Made by a program: the position numbers and the translations under genes. DNA of 64,000 bases from Metallyticus violacea (taxonomy: Eukaryota; Arthropoda; Insecta; Mantodea; Metallyticidae). This document shows, one piece after another, positions 34,881 through 46,500 of this stretch. The notes under the pieces are model-generated. The model ran no database searches and had not been told where the DNA came from. It was given only the letters and a program-made list of their open reading frames with translations. Position 1 is the stretch's first letter, and the number at the start of each line of letters is the position of its first letter. The DNA lies in contig CM060834.1 of NCBI GenBank assembly GCA_030762175.1, positions 31,438,501 through 31,502,500 on the forward strand, written 5' to 3'.

Positions 34881-36029
34881 CAAATTAATAAAAATTATGG
34901 CCCAAAACTATGAAAACTGAGTCTTGCAGACTGTTAAGGTCGTGGTCCAATGGGATTCTTCCCCTTCTTCTCCCCGAACGTTTAGTCCACGACTGTGGTG
35001 GGCATCATAATGTGCTGATATCACGCTGAGTGCAATTTCTAAGCTTCCTCTTTCCTATTAAAGTTGATATTATGCTTGTAAATTTCAACTGTCTTCTTAA
35101 TTATGCTGTAAAATGTCTTATAATAAAAGATATACACAGTAAGGAAATATAAACGAGCTTTAATGTGTTAAGACACTTAAAATAGCAAAAGTATTAATAC
35201 TTTTATAAAATTATATCGAATTGCTATCGAATATTGAAAAATTTTGGTGTCGATTAATATTTTAATGGAGCGTTCAGGTTTTCACAGAAACAATGTCATA
35301 TCATAGATTTAGAAAATGTTATCTTTTTGCATATATCAGGATTAAATTCAGAAAACATAACCATGATGTGTACATTTTGAAATGAAAAAAGAGGAAGAAA
35401 AAGAAATTCAAAGTTCCCATAATAAAATAGATTAGAGGCCGCGTTCAATTAGTTATAGACTGCCTTTCCTTTCCTAGATCTCCTCAACTTATTGGTGTTC
35501 GCTGACAGCTACCTGCTGTTTGGTATTTCAACATCAGTTGATCCTCGGACTCTCCTTTCGCTTCGGCTAGTGTGCTAATATGTGCATGAGCTAATCTTCA
35601 GACTACCTCTCTGTGAGTTGATTGAAACCGTATGAATAATGCTTAGTTTGTGTATCTTGAGCCTTGTTGACTAAACAAGATAAACAGTCACTGCCAACAT
35701 CGTTCATTACTGCGAAGGGCTTGCAGAGCATCGAACTACGAGTTGGTTGCATTCGACAAAAATAATGCGAAAAGCAGTAGAATATGAGAAATGTTTAACT
35801 TTTATTTTTTTGTAATTCACGTGAAAATGACACATGTCAAGGAGAGTTAATATTTAGTAACTATATCATTACTGGATCTAGGTTGAACTTTGCGCGTGCG
35901 CAAACTGGTAGCTTGAGAATATGATTCGATTATAGGGCAAGTTACAAAACTTCCGGGCACTATTAACCGCAGAAATTAACTTTGTGAAAATAATTTTTCT
36001 TTAAGTCCATTAGTTTTCAAATTTTAATG
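34881..36029. other. No recognised gene
   Basis: A GC-richer patch at 35440-35760 has no motif. Confidence 0.4.
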
Positions 36030-36810
36030 TGACTATTTCATTCTCTGACATCTTCTTAAAATCGACCAATGAAACGAAACCAAATTTTTAATTTTGATCA
36101 ATCACAACAGGATTAAGAAGGTTTATTATCGAAAAAAAATATATAATCCGTTTTATCACGTGACGTGAATTTGTCTTGTGGTCAGTGTAGCCAACTCTAT
36201 ACCTCCATATATAATCCTAAACTTGCATCACTGGCCACTTTTGCTAGAGGCGGCAATCATAACGTAAAATGGAGGATTCTTCAAAGAGTTTTGGTGATGC
36301 GTCATATGTACAAATTAGTTTTATAGAAATTCCAAACCATATAATACAAACAAAACAAAGAGAGAGACTATGTTTTTTTTTTTTCTCAGTTGGTATCAGA
36401 AAATGGAACGGTAGCGGTTTTAATAGAGGACTTTTGTCCATTTCAGTCTCGCGGTTATAAGTAAAGTATAACATTTTATACAATGTTCATATTCTGTACA
36501 CGAATTTCAAATGTATGTCACTTTTATTCTTATTCTATTCATGAAATAGCCCTAAACACACATTTTGCTCTTCTCTATTGGCATTACTGAAATCGCCATT
36601 CTTCTATCGCAAGATTGCTTGAAAAGATTAAGTATAAATATACACTTATTACAATTTTGAAAACCTAGTTTAGAGGAATTATATTTAATTTTTACTTTAT
36701 TCGTGAAATAGTTCTAATAAATATCACTCGAAGGTCTGAACTTTCCAGATAAATTTCACTCACTACGTTCCAGAATTTACCGGTAATCTCAGACCCTCTC
36801 GAGATATTAT
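36030..36810 (+). mobile_element. Repeat family D, copy 1
   Basis: It aligns with the reverse complement of 45839-46435. Landmarks in order are CGACCAATGAA and GATCAATCACA (CCAAT-box-like), TTTTATCACGTGACGTGAAT, TTGTCTTGTGGTCAGT, CTTTTGCTAG, AAAATGGAGGATTCTTCAAA at 36267, two ATTC(A/G)TGAAATAG blocks about 175 bp apart, and CTTTCCAGATAAAT. A 63-codon frame starts at the conserved ATG (36269-36460) but has no recognisable domain. Superfamily unknown. Confidence 0.75.
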
Positions 36811-37538
36811 TTGTGATAAATTTATTATATGCTAATTGTGAAAACTAATAATTTAAAATAACATAAACCGAAAAAATGTTATAATTACAAAAGGAATCGA
36901 TATTGTAATAGTTGATAGCACACATTATACAAAAGCGTGTGCCATATTAAATACAAAATTTTAACAGAGAAAAATTAATTTATATTTGATTAACTTTCCC
37001 ACAAAATATCGGCCAATTATGATCTCTTTGACAAAATAATATGCCAATATTATTTTTAACTGCACTATACGCCGTTCACTGGTGGTTAAACCAGGGTGAA
37101 GAATAGTACGCTGTGTTCATCAGTATTGGCGATATATATTATATCGTTTTTTGAGGACTTAAGGAAACAAGCGAGGTACAAAGGTTTTCTTCCGAAATTA
37201 ATTTTTTTAAACCATGTAAATTCGATTTGTATTGTATTCTCGGTTTATTATTTTATTTTAATTGCTTTTAAATTGTTCACACACTTTTATAATTACAACA
37301 ATAATAAGAATACTGCACTAAAATAGAAAAATTGTTGATTATATACTGTGCCATAGCCTTCTTTACTATGCATAGATGCCATTGTTATAACAATACATAG
37401 TATATTACCTTATATATTGTAATAACAGAAGATACCATTTATTATATATATACGTACATACTTTAAATTTAATCTCATTGAAACACCTAATTATGCATTT
37501 CACAATAGGGATAGATATGTTTATTACGTACCATTGTT
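36811..37538. other. AT-rich DNA, nothing recognised
   Basis: Nothing recognisable. Confidence 0.45.
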
Positions 37539-37557
37539 TTTATATATATATATATAT
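37539..37557. repeat. Short (TA)n tract
   Basis: About nine TA units. Confidence 0.85.
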
Positions 37558-38107
37558 TCGTATATATTATCTTGCAGTAACAACGCTGCAATTGAGATCT
37601 GGTTCTCTCGGGATTAAGGTTTTAGGAATAAAATGATAATTCCTGGGTCACCTCTGTTTGAATTTAAGATTGCTGCTGCTTTTTCAAAAGTTTTCATTGA
37701 CTCGCTTTCTTATAATTATGTAATTAATTTTTCATACCCTTCTAAATGAGATAGAGACTTGAAAATGTGCACATAGGTCAGGAATGGATGACAGTACAAT
37801 TATTACGGTAATTATCATGGCTAAATGGTTCCACGGTTTAAAAATATGGTTCCGCAGTTTTAAAAGTAAAGCAGCACAATATCAAACACAAAGGTTTTAA
37901 AAAAGTGTAAGATTGAATGGTAAGAACACATTTCTGTAGTTTCGTTAATAACGCATTTTATAAAAATATAAAATTTATAATAATCTTTATTTAAAAATAA
38001 GAACAGTGGGTATGATAACTGTATTATATTTATCAACACAATAAATAACTTTGTTTACATTTAATTTGAACGTTTTATTTGAATATAAAATGATTAGAAT
38101 TTTTTAT

Positions 38108-38152
38108 ATATTTTGATAACAACACAGTCGCCATGGCAACTATTCAAATAAA
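38108..38152 (+). repeat. 45 bp direct repeat, unit 1
   Basis: Core GATAACAACACAGTCGCCAT. The second unit lies at 38264-38308, 156 bp downstream, with a handful of substitutions and no gap. Confidence 0.85.
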
Positions 38153-38263
38153 CAGCGCGATGTCGAACGCGCAAAGTCCAAGAAACGCATAGCTCAAGCG
38201 CGATCAACTGACATGATGGGAAAAACGTTCTCGACTCGCTAATCACACACAACGACGTGTTAA

Positions 38264-38308
38264 ATATGTTGATAACAATACAGCCACCATGACAACTTTT
38301 GAAATAAA
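38264..38308 (+). repeat. 45 bp direct repeat, unit 2
   Basis: Core GATAACAATACAGCCACCAT. The DNA between the units is unusually rich in CG dinucleotides (GCGCGATGTCGAACGCGC) for this window. Confidence 0.85.
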
Positions 38309-38712
38309 AACATAAAATTTAAATCCTCACAATTAAATCCTTACAAGTAACATTAATAAATCTGATTTCTTTAACATAAATTCAATTGCGCTTGCATTAA
38401 TGTGTAACATGTGTATTAATAATGTGTTAATAATTTCAATTGTGTAAATAAGTAGTGAATGAGTATTATATTTAATAAAATACAGAGTTACATATATTAT
38501 CAAAGGTTTTGACTTCTATATTGAGGATCAGGTACAAATGTATTTAATACTGAATACTGAAATAAAAATTTAAATTATTCCGTTGTGGATTCCTTAGTTA
38601 TATTCGGTCTCGTTTTAAGATCTTCTGTCCCATGATCTTAGAAACGTCTAATCCAATGGTTTACAGATAAGTCCACATGTCAATTCTAAGGTATAAGGCA
38701 TGATGGTCCTAA
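38309..38712. other. AT-rich DNA, nothing recognised
   Basis: Nothing recognisable. Confidence 0.45.

Positions 38713-38737
<25 letters not shown>
38713..38737. repeat. Poly(T) run of 25
   Basis: It could be the poly(A) tail of a minus-strand retroelement, but no LINE or SINE body is recognisable to its right before the SINE A at 38873. Confidence 0.9.
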
Positions 38738-38743
<6 letters not shown>

Positions 38744-38872
38744 TCGATAACATGCGCAAACAAAATGAATGGCGTTATGATAATATTAGGATTTGTAAGT
38801 AGCCGATTTTTGTTTCCTAAGCAAATAATATTTCAAGTAGAAAACTTTAACTCGCAATACCAATACTAGCGT

Positions 38873-39135
38873 TTTTAATAGTGTTTAACGTCCGCTTTTA
38901 CAACTGAGGTACTACAGGCGGTGAACAGTGATGATACATGAAATGGAATAATAAATTGGAAAAGGAAAGATTCATTCCAGGCCTAAATTTAGATACCTCC
39001 CAAGCATTTGTCATTTATGAGCACTGAGGAAAGCCTGGGGGAAAAGCTCAGTCAGGCAGGAATGTCCCGGCAGGAATAGAAATCTAAACCTTCCACTCAC
39101 AAGTCCGTGTCTTAACGACCGTGGCCACCCGGGTG
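38873..39135 (-). repeat. SINE A, full length
   Basis: On the minus strand it reads from the tRNA-like head (GTGGCCACGGTCGTTAAGAC, then TTGTGAGTGGAAGG and a damaged B box) to the AAAAGCGGACGTTAAACACT tail. Confidence 0.88.
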
Positions 39136-40905
39136 GGACGGCAATTTAGTGTCGCAAAATCATATCGGCTCGCGACAAAGTTCACATAACAAACGCGGAT
39201 GTTAGATCTAACCTGCGTGCCAATGGTGTTACGTCAGAAATACATAATGAATTGTGTCTAACATAGGAATAAAAGCAACTCATATAGGTATAATAGTCAT
39301 GAAATAATCATTTAAAGATGCGCCGAAATATTACAATGTTGCATTTTCGACTACAACAATTTAACACTGTAGGTTGGCATGCGCCAACCGGTTCCAGGCC
39401 ATACTCACACCTTGCTAAACACAGTGAATAGATTGTAGTTTGAGTTGAGAGTGCTTGCTGTATGATAGCTTTATCTATGCAAGACAGGTATAAAGACTCC
39501 ACTTGGCATAAAATTACTTTTTTCTACTTGGTTATGTTAAAACATAATCCTATTTGTGTTATTTGTTTTAACTTTTCCATATATTTATTTTTCATAGTAT
39601 TTGTGGAGAAATTGTTTAAATATGCATAACACGCGGCCAGTTTTCCGTCTAATTGCAGATAGAATCTCCAATTTATGAATTAAAAATGTGATGAGTTCAA
39701 AAAGTACTAAATGTATTCATTTGCAAATTGTTTCATTACGCCATTTTGCACATCACCACTATAAAATTTTCCCAAAGATTTTTCTTCAATTCAGAGAAAC
39801 TACAGTTTCTTGTTATCTAAAAAGTTTTGTGAATATACTTTTTATTTAAGACTATAGAATAGAAATAATATACTAATTTCTGAACATCCTAACATTAACA
39901 ACAACGTATTGGTTAAAATAAATAAAATTCTATTCTTTTATTAATAACAACTCTCTCACAGAGGGCTACTGAACAATTCCGTTGATACTTCAAGAAGCAG
40001 AAAGTGAATGCTACAGTAAACTTGACGGTCTGTGTTGATATGCTCTATTGATGCATCAACCCTAGTTTCCTTCCCCTATAATTGGATCCTGCTCCTAATA
40101 CTCCGGAAACATGAGTGTTATATCAAATTAATTGATATTGGAATTTATAATCCCTCGTTCGGGGCCCATCAGCACAGTATGTCTGGCATTGTATTCGGAT
40201 TTGAAACCCTTCATCCCTATTAATGCCAATAAGCAGCAATATTTAGCCGCACCATGCCACCACCGCGATGTATCTGGTCTTAAAGTTAGGCAGTAGGCAC
40301 TGGATTTTGTTTAGATATCACAAACAGTGCATACAAATTAACTTGATTTCCTTATTTTTACGGGTATTCATATCAAAATAAAGCAAAAGAGGCTATAAAC
40401 AAAGATAATTGTTACAAATCCAAAAATAAATTGCTTCATGTTGTTCCTAACTCCAGCAGAATATGATGGTTATAACCTGGAAGCCTCCACGTGTATAAAT
40501 TCTATGCTAACCATAAATGTTATTTGATTCTTTAGGTATGACTTTAAAGCATATCTGTAAGGATTGTCTGTTAAGCGAGGGGAGTCAACAGTAAAATCGC
40601 AGGAACACCGATTATCTTAAGTAAATAATGAACAACAGACTAATAAAACAATGAACGCCAGTATTTAAAAGTGAAATCCTGCTTAAAGAAGATCAAAATA
40701 AATATCATATACAAGAGAGACACACAGATTCGGAACCTGAATAAACTGCTATTAGTAATTTGCAAATATACAGAGCCCTCATTCCGCTACGCAATCGGCA
40801 TTTGTACACACTTGTAGAAACCAAGGGAACGTGAGGTTCCCTGTAAGATTGGGGTTTAAAATTCCCCTGACATAGGCAACTGAACTTAGTCAATTGTTTT
40901 TAATA
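39136..40905. other. No recognised gene
   Basis: Small unconvincing frames only; no shared repeats seen. Confidence 0.4.
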
Positions 40906-40976
40906 GTATTGGTGGGAATCGAACCCCAGACCTCCCACTCACGAGTCCGCGCCTCAACGACCTCAGCCACCCGTGG
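40906..40976 (-). repeat. SINE A, tRNA-like head only
   Basis: The minus strand shows the well-preserved head: CCACGGGTGGCTGAGGTCGT, GGCGCGGACTCGTGAGTGGG and GGTCTGGGGTTCGATTCCCA. The SINE A body is absent. Another SINE (B) lies next to it at 40981. Confidence 0.88.
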
Positions 40977-40980
40977 TTGT

Positions 40981-41267
40981 TGATGTTGATTTGTTTTATT
41001 TACGGAGCCCTTTAAGTTCTCAGGTCATCAGCGTCCCATTCAATTCAGGGAGTGAAATGGCCGATAAATTTTGCTCAGAGACATGTTCTTTCATGAGGTT
41101 CTTGTACATGCCGTAAATCTACAACACGGGACCCAGAGTTTTACTTTCCTTCCGAATGAAGACATACTTAGGATTTTTACGCCCAAAAAAAGATAAATTG
41201 ACCTTGGCCGGGATTGAACTCGCCATCTTGGGCCTACGAGGCAAGTATGCTTAACACCAGGGCCAAC
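40981..41267 (-). repeat. SINE B, nearly full length
   Basis: On the minus strand it runs from a worn tRNA-like head through GGCCAAGGTCAATTTATC, the body, and to the GGGCTCCGTAAATAAAACAA end. It is adjacent to the SINE A head in the same orientation. Confidence 0.88.
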
Positions 41268-41949
41268 TATGGTAGTTCAAATGATCATAACATTTGAATT
41301 GTATATGGAAACATTTTGAGTGCCCCTTCTACTGGGTGCGTCATACAAATATCGACTAATCGCATGGCATTTGTTCCCACGGTCGAGAGGCATACTCACT
41401 AAGTGTTTAGCAAGCACGGTCACGCTAGATACGGTTCATTTAGCAGCTACTGCTGTGAGAGAAGGTTCATTAATTCTGTGTATTATGGTTTCAATTGGAC
41501 AACGTATATTTATATGGTTTATAATTTTATAGGCACTCCTAGAGATGGCTTGTCAAACTCAAACATGAATTGAACGGTGTTAAAGTTCCGAATTGTCAAA
41601 TGATAACATTATCTGGTTAATAATTTTCGGAATAAGGAACGTTTTGGGATTAAGAAGCGAAGAATAATGCCAGGGTTCTCATCAAGGAAACATTAGAAGG
41701 CCTAACTATTGCTAGATAAAAGTTCCTTCAAATTTCATTCGGTTCTCTTTATAGCCAGTGCACTTATCTGTTATTCTTTGGATAATTACACAGTGCGTCC
41801 AGTTTAAAACACAAATAAAATAAATGTATAGAACTGGAAATATATCCGTCGAAATAAATAAGTGTACCTTCGTAGTACATATCTTCAAATTTATGTAAAA
41901 ATGTTTAAAATTATATTATTTTTAAACCTTAAGAGTTGCAATTTAAATG
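41268..41949. other. No recognised gene
   Basis: A 70-codon frame (41320-41532) lacks motifs. Confidence 0.4.
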
Positions 41950-42105
41950 TTAAATAAATTCAACATAATCGCCATTTGTAATAAGGCAGATGTCCAGCCG
42001 GTAGTCCACCTTTCTCCGGGTATTCCATTTTTTGAATCGCAAGATAGAATCAGGCTTCCAGGCATCAAGTTTAGCCACTTGTGTTTCATACGCTTTATCC
42101 ATTAT
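41950..42105 (-). pseudogene. Possible mariner transposase C-terminus
   Basis: The minus strand reads KWNTRRKVDYRLDICLITNG, then DYVEFI and a stop at 41950-41952. The spacing from RR..YRLDICL to NGDYVE resembles the mariner ending (W..R...CI...GDYVEK). No other part of an element is recognisable here, so this stays tentative. Confidence 0.45.
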
Positions 42106-42210
42106 GGGGTAAAGTCTAAGGACTGAACTATTTTATTTTTAATTGAAGTGACATGGGTGGCTGGCGGGAGCTTTAATGCGAAGTTAATTGAATTATGACT
42201 CGTTATTGCC

Positions 42211-42440
42211 GACCGCGGCCCCCTCGGTGTAACCGTTTCCGGTAGAGCATCCACCCGAGGGTCCCACTTCATACCCTGGGTCTTTCAGGGGTTCAAAGTC
42301 GCCTTTCGTGGCCTCGTAGTCACGGGGGAAGCGAGGGAAAGGAAATGAATGACACACAGTGTTTATTCGTATGATAATTTGTTGACGGCTACCTGGTTCG
42401 CTGCCTCTTTGCTGACGAACTTGGTGGGCATCACTGGACT
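42211..42440 (+). repeat. Possible tRNA-derived SINE (F)
   Basis: CTCGGTGTAACCGTTTCCGG and GTAGAGCA suggest an A-box region. GGGGTTCAAAGTCGCC (about 42288-42303) resembles a B box. A GC-rich body without similarity to SINE A, B or E follows. Only one copy is seen. Confidence 0.4.
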
Positions 42441-43639
42441 GAACTAAATTACCTAACGGCGACGCTGCCTATGATTTCGAAAATGTATCTAGCCGTGCGA
42501 ACTAGCACTACTGAACTTGCCTAACTGCTGATTTGAAAACCTTAAAAGCATCTACTGCCTAAACCGAAGTCCATTTCTGTGTCTCGTAACTGCGTGCTTA
42601 GCTGCTCGGAAACTGCGTAAAAAGATATGAACAGAAATTATGAAAAAGCATAAACTGTCCCTTAGCAAAGATATTTCCCCTTATATACTAATTTCAAAGT
42701 GTCCCAACGTGGTCCTAGGAGCTCACGGGGTTCACATAAGGGAGCTCAGGATCACTAAGCCTTCAAAATATTAAAATATAATTAGTGAGCTCTCATCCTG
42801 TCATATGAACTCACTTAAATTTTTTTAGCTCTTTGGTCTCTGATTGGCGAGTTCGTGATCATCCGAAGTCAGAGTGAAAGGAGACCATTCTCGCCGACCC
42901 TGCTCCTGTGGTATTTCAACGAACTTCCGAGCATTTTAAGCAAGTGAGAATACAAAAAAACTATTGTTCCGACTCTTGCCGCATAGCTACGTATGTGACA
43001 ATGAGCAGCTCGGGGCCAAAAGGTACGAGCCATGTAGCTTACATACATTTTTCTGATACATGAAATTTCCTTGCTCGCTACTACAGGCTATATAAATATT
43101 TAACAATTATTATCATTAAATTGCACACACACAGATATACACACACACAGACATTCACTCTCAGGCACGCGGTGTGAAGAACTATCACAGGGTGTCAGAA
43201 ATGGTGACCTTAGCGGCCAAGAGATGATCTCAAATGCTTGTCAATTCAACTTCTCGAAAAACTGTCAGTAAGAAAAGTTCGTTATCAGGTGCGAAGTGAA
43301 CAGGAGCCCCATAATTGCATGCAAGAAGTGCACTACCAATCCTAGCTGGACAGTCAAGCGTACTGCTCTGTACCCCACTGCTATCGCTCCGAGCCACCAG
43401 TCAGGCTGTGATCATGGTGGTGTTGTGATGATCAATCAATCATTCCTCTTGGTGGCGGAAAGGGACAGAACAACATTAAGGGGGAGAAGAAGACTGTTGA
43501 ACTGCATATGTTTAAAACATTGAGTAGGAAAATGCATCAATAAAACATTCATAAATCTCTTGTAACGCAGGAGAATGCAAAAAACGAGACTTCGATGATG
43601 CAAGGAGCAATTAAAACATTGAATGTGTCCGACTATTCC
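42441..43639. other. No recognised gene
   Basis: A short CA-rich run at 43122-43152. The rest has no recognisable feature. Confidence 0.4.
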
Positions 43640-43800
43640 TCACCACTGGATGGAGAACACCTGCAGAAGCATAAATCCACACTGACTTCTCTCAACAGTG
43701 AGGCATTGTGAAGACTCTATCATGATTTTGGTGGTCATATTATGGATTTCAATGGGTCTATTACCTCACTGAGAAGAAAGATAACTGGTAAGGTCTATGA
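43640..43800 (+). pseudogene. Tc1-like transposase fragment
   Basis: Broken readings WRTPAEA, then LLSTVRHCEDSIMILVVIL and a FNGSIT-like stretch correspond to the Tc1 block RTPAEAYNP..LLPTVKHGGGSVMVWG.....G.....GRIT. Several frame changes. It abuts the minus-strand mariner that follows. Confidence 0.6.
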
Positions 43801-43806
43801 AACCAA

Positions 43807-44500
43807 TTAAGGTGAATGTTGTAAAAAGCAAGATAAACATTTTAGCCCATTTAATCTCTCAACATAGTACCCTCGTAAGCTATATGTTTTTCCCAGGAAA
43901 TTATAAATGTTTTCACCCTGATGAAAAAATAATTTCGTCGAATGTCGAATGACGGGGTCAATGACACTTTTATTTGAGGAGCATTCTTCCCATTGAACCA
44001 AAATTTAGGCTCGATAACAGCAAGAAGTCACTAGGCGTTAAGTTCGGGGAATAAGGTAAAGTGGAGTCGATTTAAATCGCAATTGTAGCACAAATTTATC
44101 TTTCAAACAGTCCAATACTACTGTATAAGCCCCCGGTTATTGTTTTAGGCTTTTTTAAAGTAATCTACAATGAATTTGAGTTACCAGTCGACGAAAAGTC
44201 ATTGCACATTGAGAGTAGCTAGCCAAAACTTGTAATGAATGTGCAGGTTTCATCTTGTAGTTAGTATTTGTCACAGATTGATCATGCGTTTGTGCGTTCC
44301 TCCGCGCTTTCATTGTCTGTACATGGTATGCTAATTGTTCTTTGAATTATACTACTACATTTGTCTTGAAGAAAGAAGTATATATTTTAAGTCCACTTTG
44401 CACACATTTCACACACAAGCTTTTCATATACAATTTTTCGTGCAGGGAATTGAGCACTCGCTCAGTTCAGATATCTATAGTCTGCTGGTGGTCTTCCGTG
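43807..44500 (-). pseudogene. Mariner transposase, decayed
   Basis: Minus-strand reading, N to C: NSLHEKLYMKSLCVKCVQSG (end of the DNA-binding region, usually ILHEKL.MRKLCARWVPR), DYFKKPKTITGGLYSSIGLF (usually IDYL.KG.TITG.YYA.LLD), PYSPNLTPSDFLLLSSLNF (third catalytic region, with asparagine where the aspartate is usual), then ECSSNKSVIDPVI, FFHQGENI and RGYYVE (usually RF.SNEEVI.AV ... F..GI..L ... GDYVEK). The DETW and HDN segments are missing or unreadable. Same broad group as the copy at 50536, judged by block similarity. Confidence 0.8.
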
Positions 44501-44965
44501 TGTCTAAATGAATATTTTCAATGCCACCCTTCATGGTAAACTTAATTGGACTTCCAAAGAACGCCTCATCTTCGGTGTTGTACGGCCATGTTTAAATTCG
44601 TGTGCAGAAATAATTGTTAGGACCTCCATTAACTTTAAATCAGCTATGACATTCGCGGTCGTTTATTTTTTAAATAATACTTTAATGACTGAATGGAATT
44701 TCTTTTTAACCCAAATTTTATGATAGATAAGACAGAGATCACTTTTAATGCCTATCAAATGTTAATTACACGTCATATCTGCTAAAATTTTGAGTTAGGC
44801 TATTACAGTAACGATTATCATCAATAATAATGTCACTTGACGAGTTTTTGCGCCATTTAATGTAAATATACTGAACGTTTCAAATTACCCTCCTATATAA
44901 ATATAACAGAAATACAGAGGCTAGCTTTGATGGCGAATTCTTTGACCTAACAACTTATGTTTGCT
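44501..44965. other. No recognised gene
   Basis: It could include the unrecognised 5' part of the mariner just described, but no blocks are readable. Confidence 0.35.
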
Positions 44966-45136
44966 AAAATAATAACTAACTTTTTTCAGATATTACCCAT
45001 GCAAGTCAATTTGCTGATGTGCATTATGCTTTGATGATTATGTATTGCAATGGAGACTTGTTTATCATTTGAGTACATTCGTGATTAATTTGTTTCTTAC
45101 GTTTGAATTGTACTCAATTCACTTACATTTGAGTAG
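44966..45136 (+). repeat. Interspersed repeat family J, copy 2
   Basis: It matches 10743-10893, same orientation; the best block is TTTGTTTCTTACGTTTGAAT. Confidence 0.7.
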
Positions 45137-45250
45137 TTATCTATGGCAGGTATCACAAACGTGTTATACGTAATATCCACAGAGAATGTATTGAGAACAA
45201 TCTTTTCACATTATAGTCTTATGTTCGAGATGTACTCACTGTCTACTGGA

Positions 45251-45538
45251 TCGCCACGGGTGGCGGAGGTCGTTAAGGCGCGGACTCGTGAGAGGGAGCG
45301 GGAGGTCTGGGGTTCGAATCCCGCCAGATCTTCCTCCCTGACAGATTTTTTGCAGGTTTTACTCAGTTCTCATAAATGGCAAATGCAGGGAAGCTACCTA
45401 AAACTTAGGCCTGCAACGTTTCCTTCCTTTAAAAATAAAATCCTTTCCCAATATATTATTTATCTCATATATCATCAGTGTTCACCGCCTGTGGTGCCTC
45501 AGTACCAAAAACGGGCGTTAAACACCATTCAAAAAAAC
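45251..45538 (+). repeat. SINE A, full length
   Basis: The head GCCACGGGTGGCGGAGGTCG and TTAAGGCGCGGACTCGTGAG carries an 8 bp insertion before GCGGGAGGTCTGGGG, then an intact B box GGTTCGAATCCC. The body and the AAAACGGGCGTTAAACACC end are complete, with an A-rich terminus. The 140-codon frame across this region is a by-product of the SINE. It abuts the transposase relic at 45541. Confidence 0.93.
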
Positions 45539-45540
45539 TA

Positions 45541-45838
45541 TCTGCTGCGACAAATGGATAGGTAGGATAGGACCAGCTTCGTGGCCTACAAGTTCGGTTG
45601 AACCCAATCCTTTGGATGTTTTTTTTTTTTTTTCTGTGGGGATACCTAAATGAGCATCTCAAATGAAGAAATGTTTCATTAATGTGTTTTAGAAGCCTCA
45701 GAATGTACTCTAAATCCATTGAGGTGTGTGAAAGTGCAACAGTTCATGATCCAACGTGTCTGTGCATCTGTAGAAACAGGCAGAGGACATTATGAACAAT
45801 TCCTATGAAATTACTATTTCAAAATTTATTGTAAGTAA
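45541..45838 (+). pseudogene. DDE transposase C-terminal relic, copy 1 (left part)
   Basis: Matches 47157-47470. Readable pieces are RWIGR, GASWPT-like and PLD-like blocks near the start, then VKVQQFMIQRVCASVETGRG and HYEQFL near the end, corresponding to RWIGR.GPVSWP.RSPDLTPLDFFLWG and R.....CI...GGHFE.(F/L)L. A poly(T) run lies between. Its continuation is found at 46436-46500 after the family D insertion. Confidence 0.68.
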
Positions 45839-46435
45839 AATCATGAGGGTAAATGGGTGAATTTATCTGGAAAGCTCAGAACCTCAGGCGATATTTGTTA
45901 GGACTATTTGACGAATAAAATAATAATTTAAATATAATTCCCGTTAACTTGATTTATAAAACTAATAATTTTACATTTGCAATTAACCATTTCAAGCGAC
46001 AGAAGAATGCAGACTGTTCAGTAATGCCAATAGAGAAGAACAAAATATGGGTTTAGGACTATTTCATGAATAGAATAAAATCAGCATATATTTGAAATTA
46101 GCGCACAGAATATTAGCACTTGTATAAAATGTTATGCTTGTGAATATCTATTTGAAGAACTCCCCATTTTGAGTTATGATTATCGATTGTCCATACTTTT
46201 GTCGCTATCTGTAGCTCATCATTACCTGCTAGCAAAAGCGGTCAATGATGACATACTCAGGAATTATTGAAGTTATAGAGTTAACTGACCACAAGACAAA
46301 CTCACATCGCGTGATAAAACGAATTTGATAAGTTTTTTCTCAATGATTTCCTTTCGTAATCCGACTATGATTGGTCAAAATTAAAAATTTGATTTTGTTC
46401 ATTGGTCGATTATAAGACGACACACATGAGTGAAG
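45839..46435 (-). mobile_element. Repeat family D, copy 2, inserted in a transposase relic
   Basis: It is the reverse complement match of 36030-36810. It separates two pieces (45541-45838 and 46436-46500) that are contiguous in the paralogue 47157-47505, which therefore acts as an empty site. ATTGTAA stands at both junctions (before 45839 and at about 46438-46444) and could be part of a target-site duplication. No clear inverted terminal repeats were seen. Confidence 0.75.
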
Positions 46436-46500
46436 TAACCATTGTAAATGTGTTTCATTTATTAGCTCACAAACAGAACATATGTTTATGTTTTGATCTA
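46436..46500 (+). repeat. DDE relic copy 1, right part
   Basis: ATTGTAAATGTGTTTCATTT, then ATTAGCTCACAAA and GAACATATGTTTAT, match 47440-47500, the sequence that directly follows the transposase tail in the second copy. Confidence 0.75.

Noticed and set aside
38713..38737. Poly(T) as the tail of a minus-strand LINE
   Set aside because: No LINE or SINE body is readable to its right before an unrelated SINE A.
45143..45565. 140-codon open frame on plus
   Set aside because: It runs through a full SINE A copy and into a transposase relic; the reading does not correspond to a protein family.
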